From Rugalucina vietnamica (taxonomy: Eukaryota > Mollusca > Bivalvia > Lucinida > Lucinidae), in assembly GCA_964017185.1 (NCBI GenBank), contig OZ024877.1:9518201-9582200 (forward strand): DNA of 64,000 bases, read 5' to 3'. Made by a program: the position numbers and the translations under genes. How positions within the stretch are numbered: the stretch's first letter is position 1; every line of letters begins with the position of its first letter. Below, piece by piece: positions 54,465 through 64,000 of the stretch. The notes beneath the pieces are model-generated. The model saw only the letters and a list, made by a program, of their open reading frames with translations, did no database searches and was not told the DNA's origin.

Positions 54465-55155
54465 ATGATTTTTCTTTTCAGTTCAGAAAAATCATAATAC
54501 GTTACAGACGTAAAGGTTATAACTTGAATGTTATGCGACAGTCTGCATGCTTAGTTTTTAACCCAATCATGGTTGATAACTATGCTGCCTTCTTTAATTG
54601 CACGCCGGTGGGTCGGGCGTCAGACTCTATGATGGCCCCGACTTAAAGCTATTAATTTTAGTTGGTTGGGGCCGGAGCTTCTTGTCTGTTGCTTGGCCCA
54701 CCGGGGTTCAACTGGTGTTTTTCTTTTGCTCCGGAGTTAGTAGGTTGGATCTCCATCGTCGGGCAGCATACTCAATCTGTGAGTCCTGGTTTTTGATTCA
54801 TCAGGATGTTTATCATGATTTATTTGTTTGTTCTTGATGATTCATTGACTAGTTAGAGATTCACTACGAGGACCGAAGAACTAACTAAATGTTATGAACC
54901 ACTGCAGAAGCTGAGGGTGAGGTTAGGTACCTGTAAAACCGGTTTAAGCCCGCCAGTAACTTTGTGTTACTGATCGTTCCAAATCGATACTTCTGTGGTG
55001 GTTCTTTTTGTTTTATGTCTTGGTGTTTAAAATTTTTTTTGTGCTGTTGGCGCCTTATGTATGTTTTCATATTTTTAGTTAAGGTAACTGAAGGGCCACC
55101 TATTGGGAAAGTAGCTGCTCATTCGGCTTACGATATGTTTCATGGTATAAGTATC

Positions 55156-55158
<3 letters not shown>

Positions 55159-55202
<44 letters not shown>
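55159..55202. repeat. Poly(T) tract, ~44 bases
   Basis: It lies in the 3' region of the Penelope-like copy, where other copies have only short T-runs; an expanded homopolymer. Confidence 0.9.
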
Positions 55203-55277
55203 CACCTCGGTTTTTGGAGTGGGAATCTTTTTCTGATTGCGCCTTTTCCTGATCTTTGCCTACTTGTACCTTTTCAT

Positions 55278-56890
55278 GTGGAGTATCCATGGAAAAGGGG
55301 AACGAAAGTTTATATAAATGGTCCGGGTCACATGACCAAGATGGCCGCCATGCCCATATATGGTAAAAACCATAAAAAAATCTTCTCTGGAACCGGTGTA
55401 CCGATTTCAACGATGTGTAGCATCGGGGACTCTGGCCCATCATAGTTTATATCAATCATGACCTTGGGTTGAACTTGACCTATTTTACGACAAGGTCAAT
55501 TTTGGTTACATAGGCTTTTCAATGAATGAAAGTGAAAACATTGAATTTTTCAGGAAGTTTTGTAGCCTGTGATATGAAAGTTGGTAGATAAGACAACATG
55601 TTGATCTAATGGAGTGTTGTGAGTATTAAAGGTCAAGGTCATTTCTTGCCAAAGGTCATTTACAAATCAAATGTAAAACTTAATTTTCTCAGTATCCGCT
55701 CGACCAATCAAAACAAAATTTTATATGTAGTATCCTTGGGATGGGGGAATGAAAGATTATACGAATAGTCAAGGTCACATGACCAAGATGGCCACCATGG
55801 TTATAAATAGCAAAAACCTTTAAAATATTCTTCTCCAGAACCAAAAGGTCTGTGATTTTGAGACTTGGCATGAAGCATCAGGGGGAGGAGCTCTACAAAG
55901 TTTAATATATAAATCATGACCCTGGGATTTACAGCAAGGTCAACATAGGTCGCCCATCCATTTGAATGGGGAACATTGTCAAAATGTCATTTGAAGGAAA
56001 AAAAACTTTATGGAAATGTGCTTATGAACAGAAAATTAATGGTTCTAAAAAAATGGACCCCAGGGGCAGGTTTGGCCCCACCCAATATACATGTATATTA
56101 CCATAATAATCAAAGATCTTCTTCTCTTAAACCGGTTGGCCAATCGTAGCCAAATGTCATGTGGAGCATTCTTAGGAAGGGAGAATGAAAGTTTATATAA
56201 ATGGTCAAGGTCACATGACCAAGATGGCCGCCATGGCTATAAATAGCAAAACACTTTAAAAGGTTTCTTCTCCAGAACCAGAAGGCCTATGATTTTCAAA
56301 CTTGGCATGAAGCATAAGGGAGAGAAGCTCTACAAATTTTATATAAATCATGACCTTGGGCTGACCTTGACCTATTTTATGGCAAGGCCAACATAGGTTG
56401 CCCATGCATTTGAATGGGGGAAAATTAGTAAAATGTAAGTTAAATGGGGGGAATCTTGCTGGGAGTATGCAAATGGACAGAAGAATTATGTTTATGGAAC
56501 AATGTCCTCAGGGGCTTGTCTGTCTCCGCCTCTGGGATATATACATGCATATGACCATAATATTTAAACATCCTTTCTGAAACTGCTTGGCCAATCAAAG
56601 CCAAACTTTATGCGGAGCATCGTTAGGAAAAGGGGAATGTAAGTCAATATAAATAATCATGGTCACATGACCAAGATGGCCACCATGGCTATAAATAGCA
56701 AAAACCTTAAGTTTATAAATCTTATTCTTATTCTTCAGAACCTGAAGACCTATGATTTTGAAACTTTGCCCGAAACATCAGTGAATTGAGCTCTACAAAT
56801 TTTGTATTGTCATGACCTCTGATGACCTTGGCCTATTTCATGACCAGGTCAGCTGAGTTCGCATATCCCAGAGATCAGGTGAGCGTTTAC
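55278..56890 (+). repeat. Four ~440-bp tandem units inside repeat R3
   Basis: Unit starts lie near 55280, 55720, 56158 and 56608. Each repeats 'gtcacatgaccaagatggcc', then 'gcaaaaacctttaaaa', 'cttggcatgaagcat' and 'atgaccttgggctgaccttg' in the same order. Units are diverged by substitutions and indels. They are non-coding. Confidence 0.85.
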
Positions 56891-56915
56891 AGGACCATTG
56901 GTCCTCTGTTTATAA

Positions 56916-57424
56916 AGTGTAACTTCTTCTAGTAAGATTCACGTCTGTTTAAATCTTTTATAATACAATACTATAACTTTATTTCCATCGCAGTCCACTT
57001 TTACTCGCATGCGAGTAACTGTCGGCGCCTAGTACGTCTCGGCACATGCCCTAGAACGATGCGTTGCGCCTGTTTGTTCTTACTTCGACACTATAATATC
57101 AAATAATTTCTTCCTTTAAGCCACTAGACAAAGAATAAGCTCATAACAAGCTTAAAATGTACGAAAAATTGACAGATGTTTGTTCCGTGTAAACATTGTT
57201 TTACTTACATCCGGGGGCTCGCGATGTCACGCGCAACGCTGGCGATCATGTCATTTAATTGAGTCGTTTAATTGTGCTTTATGGCTGGCTATGCAAGCAA
57301 CGTGTTTTATTTCTCGTTAGGTTGTTTATTTAGATAATATTTCTTCACATATGTTTTGAATGTGGCAAGACTTAGTTTTGGACCAGTTACAGAAAAAAGA
57401 TTTTTCATAGTATGCCGTTCGTGC
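56916..57424. other. No recognisable gene
   Basis: Ordinary AT-rich sequence with short ORFs only. Confidence 0.35.
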
Positions 57425-57622
57425 AAATTGAATTTTTGTGCAAATGGAATGAGTGGCCACCAATTGGGAAAATAGCTGCTAATTCGGCTTACAATTTGTT
57501 TTCATGGTATAAGTACCTGACTGTTAATTTAGTTTTTTCCCACCTCGGTTTTTGGAGTGGGAATCTCTTTCTGATTGTGCCTTTTCCTGATCGTTGCATA
57601 CTTGTACCTTTTCAGAAATTCT
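57425..57622 (+). mobile_element. Penelope-like 3' tail fragment (copy F)
   Basis: It contains 'attgggaaaatagctgct', 'cacctcggtttttggagtgg' and the terminus 'catacttgtaccttttcag', so only the last ~200 bases are present. Confidence 0.65.
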
Positions 57623-57952
57623 TGTTCATTAGAACGTAAATTTCTAGCGTTTGTTTCAGACGATTTCGTAAAAAAAGGCTTGACAAATACTCAGGGGCTT
57701 GGCCTATAGGGGCTTAAAAACCATAACGCAAATATGATTTTCTACTCTGTTAGTAATAGACATTTTTCACTTTTGAACGTAAATGCTGCTGGCGCTTGCG
57801 GTTATGACTTTCCGTGTGATGGGGGACGACTCGTGAGGGCATATTTGAGACGAAGGCGAGGGACGATATGAAGAATTACTTAGTCAAAACTACCAATAGC
57901 CCGACGAAGACGAATTAAATAAGAGAGTCAAAAAATTGAAATAGTCTAGGAC

Positions 57953-58033
57953 GTGTAGCTGTGTAGCTCAGTAGGTAGCGTTCTTGGAGTTGAAAGCAAA
58001 CGGTTCTGGGTTCGAGTCCCGGACGGATCACTT
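57953..58033 (+). tRNA. Degenerate tRNA-like sequence
   Basis: Box A 'tagctcagtagg' and box B 'gggttcgagtccc' are good and a T run follows, but the acceptor and anticodon stems do not pair well. It is more likely a pseudo-tRNA or SINE head than a working gene. Confidence 0.3.
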
Positions 58034-58369
58034 TTTTCTTTTCTTTATTTGTCTCTCTTGTGACAAAAAAGCTTTGCAAATAAAACATATATATTTTTTG
58101 GCAAATACAAGAATCATGAAATGCCCTACTACATTAAATTCTTAAATTGTAATGGAATTGAAGTTTGAGACGGCAGCCTACATGTATGTTTTCTCTTGTA
58201 TTGGGAGCTCGACCGTATTTTTAGTATAAGAGCTGATCTGTCCTCACGTCAATATTTCTTTCTGGGTGACATGAAAATATGAATATACTGAAGGCTTGTA
58301 CAGGCATAATGTGGCTAGGATAAGTTAGCCACCCTGAACGACTTAAACTGAATGTAGGCACTAACTCAA

Positions 58370-58775
58370 ATAGTACACTGTATATTGTACATGTAAAGAT
58401 ATATGTATATTTATTAGGTGTAAGACCTACAGTTCCACGTGCTGTCTCGTGAGAGAACATAATTTATTTTGGCATGTTTATACATGTATTTCAAACAGAT
58501 ACTCGAAATCTTGATGTTATTTATTTGGTTGATGTTTCGTTTTGAGTCCATTAGACGATAAGTGCGATATCCTAGCTACATTTTGCATAGCCATACAAAT
58601 AAGTTGAGGTTTTGTAGACCTTCCACAGTATTTCAGCATTTTGAATGCGATAATTACGATTTTTGGGATGTTTTTTTTTTCAAGTCAACGGCTTTCTTTC
58701 TGATCCTCATTTATTCTCTTGAATTATGCATGATGTTTATCTGGTTGAATTCAAATAAATATAATTAAACTTCAA
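58370..58775 (+). repeat. Inverted duplication, left copy
   Basis: It matches 62312-62660 in inverse orientation, with blocks 'cgttttgagtccatt', 'gatcctcatttattct' and 'ctggttgaattcaaataaat'. The copies are 3.5 kb apart and could be TIR-like ends or two insertions of one repeat. Confidence 0.65.
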
Positions 58776-58899
58776 ACTAAAACAATACCATTTTCAAGAA
58801 AATGAATGCTTATAGACTAAGAAACATACAGTTCGTTTTTTCATAACGTGCCGCGTACCTTGCTTAACCCTAAAACAGGATGACAATATTCTTTACGCG

Positions 58900-58964
<65 letters not shown>

Positions 58965-58965
58965 G
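58900..58965. repeat. (CA)n-(CGCA)n microsatellite
   Basis: A CA run of about 30 bases followed by about nine CGCA units. It has Z-DNA-forming potential by composition. Confidence 0.95.
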
Positions 58966-59065
58966 TTCCGTAGATTACTTCATGTCGCAGTGCTTCGTAA
59001 AATCACATGTCGAGAATAAATACGTACATGTAGTTGATATAAGACTGGTACAAAATTATTTTTAG

Positions 59066-59265
59066 GGAGCGCGGTGGCGTAGTGGTAGGGCGTCTGACTC
59101 CGAATCGAGAGGTCCTGGGTTCGATCCCCATAGGCGCCACCGTGTTGTGTCCTTGAGCAAGACACATTCACTCCTTACTAACTGGTTAAACCCAGGAAGC
59201 GTTGGCTCCGTCCCGACATGACTGAAAAAAATGTTGACTGGGACATAAAGCCTTAATAATAAATG
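59066..59265 (+). mobile_element. tRNA-derived SINE-A, full copy
   Basis: Head 'gagcgcggtggcgtagtggt', box B 'gggttcgatcccc', body 'tgtgtccttgagcaagacac' and the 3' tail 'gactgggacataaagcc'. Same family as 43505-43730. Confidence 0.75.
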
Positions 59266-59869
59266 ATTTTGATAAGAGCATCTGACTCGTTAGCTCAGGA
59301 GGTTGAGCGCGAGTAGGAAACGCCTATTTTTATTGGAATTATTATTTTTATTATTTTTTTTTTTCGCAGAAAAAAAAAAAACAAACTTAAAACCTATATG
59401 CATTGGTAAAATGCAAAAATAAAGAAATCCAGACAGCAATTAAACATATAAATTGTAAACAATGTCATCATATGCAATGGTAACAATGATTATTGTTGTC
59501 TTCCCGTTTAACTGTCTGATTTAATGGAACAATGAACCAGAAGTGGGATCGCTAGTTCAATTCTGAGCTGCCCATGGCTTTATGGTGACACTATAAACCG
59601 AGATCCCGTCTGCAAATGACGATAACTGTTGGTGGGAAAACAACTATCAACTATTTGTTGTCGCCATGTGACTTTTAACATACTGGTGCATGTATATACG
59701 TACATTGGTTCTGCTAAGCTACATGTCACGTGTTTTTCGTGAACACACAGAAACTTGTTTACATGTAAACATGGCAAGATTTACGATTTGAAACATGTAG
59801 TTGATCTTTAATTTTATGTGCAGTTCTTTTTATTCCACGCCTTACAACGTTTTGACACATTTCAAGTAA

Positions 59870-59975
59870 TATCGATATTGAAACTTGGCATGAAGCATCT
59901 ACAAAGTCTATATATGACCCATGGATGACATTAACCTATTATAGGACAAGGTCAACTTAGGTTGCCTATGCTTCT
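59870..59975 (+). repeat. Fragment of the R3 internal unit
   Basis: It shares 'gaaacttggcatgaagcat' and 'acaaggtcaac' with the ~440-bp units at 55278-56890. Confidence 0.55.
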
Positions 59976-59976
59976 G

Positions 59977-60120
59977 AAAACATAGATTGTGAGTATTCGT
60001 TCTATCATGTGTCCACAATCTATGTTTTGAACAAATAAGAAAATATCAAAACTGTTGAAGTGAAAATTTTCATTTTTTTTTTTCAACTTAAAAACACACT
60101 GTATTTTGCTTGTTAAGGTT
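59977..60120 (+). repeat. Dispersed repeat R2, short copy
   Basis: Core arms 'aaaacatagattgtgagtat' and 'ccacaatctatgttttg' are inverted around a short loop, followed by the shared 'gaaaattttcattttttt'. Confidence 0.55.
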
Positions 60121-60359
60121 TTGTAATGATATCGTCATGATACAGGATACCGTTTTAGTGCACGTGTATTACACATGCTGACGACAGATCTACAACATTT
60201 GATCATTCTTAACCTTACTCATTAGGGCCCATCTTTGCGACCGGAATCTGGCAAGCATATAAGCACACAGGCTTCTTACTCAATCTGAATTTAAATAAAT
60301 AATAAATTGAATCGGTTTGTTGATTTGGGCGTTAATCCAACAGCAAAGGTCATATGGAA

Positions 60360-60475
60360 ACGAGACCTCTTTTAATAGTCTCATCCGACAGACGCAAGAA
60401 GACCCGGATCAAACCTGCGATCTCTGGTTTATAAGGCACGTGAAATAACCACTGCACCATGGAGACTTGCTTAAA
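60360..60475 (-). mobile_element. tRNA-derived SINE-B, second copy
   Basis: On the minus strand it reads 'gtctccatggtgcagtggtt', then 'accagagatcgcaggtttga' and 'gtcggatgagactatt', the same order as 10415-10545. Confidence 0.5.
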
Positions 60476-60479
60476 AGGT

Positions 60480-61160
60480 TCAGTATAAACTTTATCATGA
60501 TAGAAATCGTACTTTTAAATGTTAAAAAAGGACAAAAGAACGCATGCCCTTAACATCAACTGCGTTCGGCTTGCCAAGCAGCAATGTGGTTTGATAACTG
60601 ATCCGGCTTGATATGATCTTTGTTTTGTCGATGAGCCCTAGGACAAAATGTTCCCCTGTTACATGTATATATATTAGAATCATGAATGGCGGTTCGTTTG
60701 TTTACATATAAAAGGTCGGTAAATGGACACGTGAAATGTCTGCGTCGTATACTGTACATGTATATGAATATGTGTATTCGGGGATTTTCTTACATACCTC
60801 TATCATAAAGATAGAAAAATTCCGGTATTTTAGTGGTGGTAGATAAATCGATCTTACACTGCTGGTTTGGTTGCTCATGCAAGATAAGAAAAGCACGCGA
60901 TATAATTCGATCGTTTCTACTGCTTGCAACAATGGCGTTCACCAAAACTAGACAAAAGTGATGTTTTTCACAGCGAGTATTCTTGAATCACGCTCGTTTT
61001 AAAATAAAAACAAATAAAAACTACATCTCTATTGACTTTAACAGCGATTTATTTACATTTGACGTCACATCCGTAATATGCACAACGTCACAAGGGTTAA
61101 AGCACGGTACCAGGTTACGTTACCGGTAAAAGGATAAAATCGGAGTATGTAAGAAAAAGA
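60480..61160. other. No recognisable gene
   Basis: AT-rich, with short ORFs only. No repeat match was found in the window. Confidence 0.3.
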
Positions 61161-61167
61161 ATCGATC

Positions 61168-61303
61168 ATGGGTGTTCAGTGGAGAAAGGAAAATCCCAAC
61201 CCTCGGGTCCACCGTTCCAGTGGGAAACTCGGCGAGCCTCGTTTCCCACTGGAACGGGTGGACCCTCGGGTTGGGATTTTCCTATCTCCACTGGACACCC
61301 ATG
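61168..61303. repeat. Near-perfect 136-bp hairpin
   Basis: Arms of about 62-67 bases beginning 'catgggtgttcagtggag' and ending with its mirror pair almost throughout, with a loop of only a few bases near 61234. It is GC-richer than its surroundings. No clear target duplication. It could be a small foldback element or a source of hairpin RNA. Confidence 0.85.
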
Positions 61304-61534
61304 ATGGATTCTATTTGTCTATCAGTGTCAGCACCATCGTATATGCTTGCGATACAATCAAAGTCCTTACAACAAAGATTGATGCAACATCACACAACAT
61401 GTGATAAAATGGATTAAAACAACCTTCAGCGCAGCAATATCACTTTGGCAACTACAAACACCAAGACAATGAACTCTTCGCCGTAGCCTTGCTGCCCAAT
61501 TGATCAGTCTTACAATCACGGGTGACACAAACCA

Positions 61535-61645
61535 AGTTCTGCTTGTGGGTGTGCAAGTTCGTTTTCTCAGGGTTCTCCCCTTTCCCCCCTGTTACTGATT
61601 TACCCGTCTCATATGAACTAAAATAATCTTGAACGGGCCGAAACT
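61535..61645 (+). mobile_element. SINE-C partial copy
   Basis: It shares 'ccaagttctgcttgtgggtg', 'cagggttctcccc' and 'cccgtctcatatgaac' with the other SINE-C copies; the tRNA head is missing. Confidence 0.6.
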
Positions 61646-61885
61646 TGTATAAAAAACGCATCATTGTGATCAGAAATGAGCACAATCAGACCCTTATCTG
61701 TAATCAAGTAACAATAGAATGACCAAGAATCTATACAATTAAATTTCCCATCCTAACATAGACAACAGGGGAGAGAGACATGGCGGTCCCACACATCACA
61801 AGCAATTTACCAATGCGCATAAAAAACAAAATTACTAGCTCTTTCCAAACAAGACCAGCGTCTAGTCTGTTAAAAGGGACAATAG

Positions 61886-62115
61886 GCGGCCCCCGTGGCC
61901 GAGTGGTTAAGGTCGCTGACTTCAGTGCTCTTGATCATTCGATCATCTCACCGCTGTTGGTTCGCGCCTCGCACGGGGCAGAATTCACATGTGGGACGAG
62001 CCAAGTTCTGCTTGCGGGTGTGTCAGGTGGTTTTTCCCCGGGTACTCCGGTTTTCGCCCCACTTTCTGATTGATTCGTCTCGATATGAGTGAAAAGGCTT
62101 GAAAGGGACAAATTA
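61886..62115 (+). mobile_element. SINE-C, full copy with class II tRNA head
   Basis: The head 'ggcccccgtggccgagtggt' is a clean box A of a Leu/Ser-type tRNA, with a long variable arm and box B 'ggttcgcgcc'. The body repeats 'caagttctgcttgcgggtgt' and ends near 'cttgaaagggac'. The inverse copy is at 50034-50275. Confidence 0.75.
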
Positions 62116-62311
62116 ATAATTTGTGCACTTTGACAGAATATGTTGTGTCCAAAATTGCTTCTACGTGTATGTGAAAATGGCGAACATCAAAAGTAAACTG
62201 CGGCGAAGTGACGCGCGACCCGCTTTACGGGGCGACTGAAACACTATGCGTCCTCTACGGAAACACTTTATTAACTCATGAAAATAATATAATTGTGTTA
62301 GTTTGATTTTA

Positions 62312-62660
62312 ATTTATTTATTTGAATTCAACCAGGTGAAACAGCACGCATACTATCACACAGAATAAATGAGGATCAGAACGAAAGCTTATGTCTTGCC
62401 AAATTAATTTTCTACATCGTAACCATCGCACTCGATATGGCAGAAATACTGTTGAAAGTCTACAATAAACAAAAACAGTTGTGTGGCTAGGCATATTGTA
62501 GCTACATGTAGGGTATTGCCCCCATCGCTCTTTCTGCTGTCGAATGGACTCAAAACGACACATCGAAAAAATAAACATTGTTCGCTCACGAGATAGCACG
62601 TGAAACTGTAGTTTTACATCTATACACATATATATGAACATGTACACTATAAACACCAAC
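62312..62660 (-). repeat. Inverted duplication, right copy
   Basis: Inverse counterpart of 58370-58775. The minus-strand open frame here is longer, but the two copies do not keep a common frame, so coding is doubtful. Confidence 0.65.
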
Positions 62661-62832
62661 CGGTATTTTTTTGACAAACCGCTTTTTGTCAAATCCAGGA
62701 CATCTTTCGAAAGCAGCCAGGGCTTCGCAGTTTATATACTCATAAAGTACCTATCAAGTGGTTCTCTAAAAACTTATTTTATTGGCCTATCTTATCTATA
62801 ACTGCCTGAAAAATGGACTTGAAGTTGGCTTT

Positions 62833-63206
62833 CCCATGGGAAAATCATGTTTTCCCATGGGAAATGGCCCTTTCCCATGGGAAAACAGATTGGCCATGGA
62901 CAAAAAAGTGGCCATGGCCAGAAAATTCGTTGGCCATGGGAAAATTTAACTGTTGATAAAAAATGTTTTTAGAGATGAATTTCTACATAAAAATTGCTTC
63001 CCATGAAGGCCATGATATTATAAATTCAAAAAAATTATAATCTAAAATTTTGTAAGTATTGGCCATGGGCATAAATTCTGGCCATGGGCAATGAAATTCT
63101 GGCCATGGCCCAAAGTTGGTCAAGTTTTGGGCCATGGCCAATAATTTTGCCCATGGCCATAATTTTCTTCCCATGGCCCTTCTCATGTCCATATAACTGG
63201 CCATGG
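62833..63206. repeat. Cluster of 13 CCATGG palindromes
   Basis: Thirteen CCATGG hexamers occur in about 375 bases, mostly inside larger palindromes TTTCCCATGGGAAA, TGGCCATGGCCA or GGGCCATGGCC, with AT-rich spacers of irregular length. There is no fixed repeat unit and no reading frame. The surroundings have no such words. Confidence 0.9.
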
Positions 63207-63849
63207 CCAAGATATTTTTAACTTATTTTGAAACATAAAACTTTTGATTAACTACTATACTCAACTACAAAAAGAAACACCACATTATGCAACCCTGTTT
63301 GGTTCACATTTATAATCTATTATGTATGGATAGTTTCATGTGTGTCTCTATATGATCCTTTATCATTTGAATGGTATCATAGAAAAAAAATGCAAAAATG
63401 TAGTTTTCATCTTGATTAAAAGTGAAAAATGCAAAAATTTGATTTTCATATTGATTAAAATTGAATGATTTATTTTGTCGACAAAAACAGTGGCTACTAA
63501 AAACAAGGAGAAAAGTTCACATCACATATGCACATTTTAATCCCAAAATTCTGAAAAGATACAAACAGCTGCCCCCAATAACACTCCATGTAAAAATATC
63601 AAAATTGCAATACAAACAAGATTATAATTCAAACTAATAAACTTCTTTTTTTTATATAAAAAAACAGAGTGCTCACCCGAGATTTGGTCTTTGAAAATAA
63701 AACTGAATTCTCACATAATTTCATTAACACAAAAAACTGTCCTTTAATATATCTATCAATTTACATGTCAGAGGCTAAAATCTTTGTGACAAAATGCATT
63801 GCTTACATATTTTCCCATCAAAAGCCCAGGCTACCCGACCAAATTATTA
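63207..63849. other. No recognisable gene
   Basis: Very AT-rich with short direct repeats such as 'aaaaatgcaaaaa'. Nothing can be supported. Confidence 0.35.
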
Positions 63850-64000
63850 AAATCTGAAACCTTTTTACAGGGCAAGGTCAACTTAGCAGCTTTATACATC
63901 TATGATGGTCTAGAGTGCTTGATAATACATAACAAGTTTCATTGAAATCGGTTCATCGGCTCCTGAGAAGAAAAACTGTTTTCCATTGTTTTTACCATTA
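63850..64000 (+). repeat. Repeat fragment at the window edge
   Basis: The words 'cagggcaaggtcaactta' and 'gtttcattgaaatcggttca' resemble the noncoding repeats of R3/R5 type. It is cut by the window end. Confidence 0.35.

Larger units (their letters stand above)
53015..55277 (+). mobile_element. Longest Penelope-like retroelement copy (E)
   Basis: It carries a reverse transcriptase region (53093-54464), the C-terminal segment (to about 54645), a GC-rich 3' region, a 44-base T run and the terminus 'acttgtaccttttca'. 'ttcat' occurs at both joins with repeat R3, a possible target duplication. The 5' part is missing and the frame changes at least twice, so it is dead. Copies A, B, C, D, F and G in this window are shorter relatives. 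Confidence 0.7.
52866..56915 (+). mobile_element. Repeat element R3 with 'gctcacctgagc' end, split by a Penelope-like copy
   Basis: The left end reads 'ttagctcacctgagccaaag' and continues into a (CGTC)n-like tract; the right end reads 'caggtgagcgtttacaggac'. The ends are loosely inverted. The interior holds about four ~440-bp units. A 2.26 kb Penelope-like element interrupts the first unit, between 'ggccaaacttcat' and 'tgtggagtatcc'. The layout resembles widespread non-autonomous DNA repeats of bivalves, from memory only. Confidence 0.65.

Noticed and set aside
55278-56890. Possible CRISPR-like or satellite array
   Set aside because: The units are ~440 bp, diverged, without spacers, and lie in a eukaryotic repeat element.
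61168-61417. Two overlapping ~80-residue plus-strand ORFs
   Set aside because: They run through the hairpin and show no domain or codon signal.

Overview
This is a gene-poor, repeat-rich window of an animal nuclear genome, most likely a marine bivalve mollusc. That assignment is inference. It rests on introns with GT/AG borders, a short secreted fibrinogen-related gene, a TRIM-type RING/B-box gene, tRNA-derived SINEs, Penelope-like retroelements and a Polinton with capsid genes. Few host genes are visible. A gene of repeated small cysteine-rich exons runs through 343-5918 (+), with a 3.15 kb DNA transposon in one intron. A two-exon fibrinogen-domain gene lies at 6277-8169 (-). A TRIM/RBCC exon lies at 48869-49764 (+).

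The centre of the window (15456-41297) is one composite Polinton/Maverick of 25.8 kb. Its 6-bp target duplication (GATTAC) and long terminal inverted repeats are intact. The left half carries the Polinton gene set: a BIR-domain (IAP-like) protein, an integrase with a chromodomain, a candidate penton, two related small proteins, a basic core-like protein, a major capsid protein, an adenovirus-type protease, a packaging ATPase and a protein-primed family B polymerase. It is a fossil: I count roughly six breaks in the core genes. The right half has been enlarged by later insertions: a Penelope-like fragment, a three-LTR array with two gag-like ORFs and a shared 5-bp target duplication, and a Kolobok-type transposon whose second gene resembles the P2X7 'ballast' domain. 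tRNA-like genes sit near both Polinton ends. The whole Polinton lies inside a larger inverted repeat of host sequence (14941-15305 / 41635-41990).

The flanks are nested repeats. At 8391-10545 there is a tandemly duplicated Penelope-like tail plus SINE. At 12182-13911 a LINE that has lost its reverse transcriptase sits inside an older repeat, which also holds a 130-bp hAT-like MITE. Nested palindromes occupy 42005-43990. At 52866-56915 a DNA repeat with four ~440-bp internal units is split by the longest Penelope-like copy. SINEs of at least three kinds are scattered through the window. Near the right edge are a 136-bp near-perfect hairpin (61168-61303) and an unexplained cluster of 13 CCATGG palindromes (62833-63206).

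All family names come from motif recognition by eye; no database search was possible.
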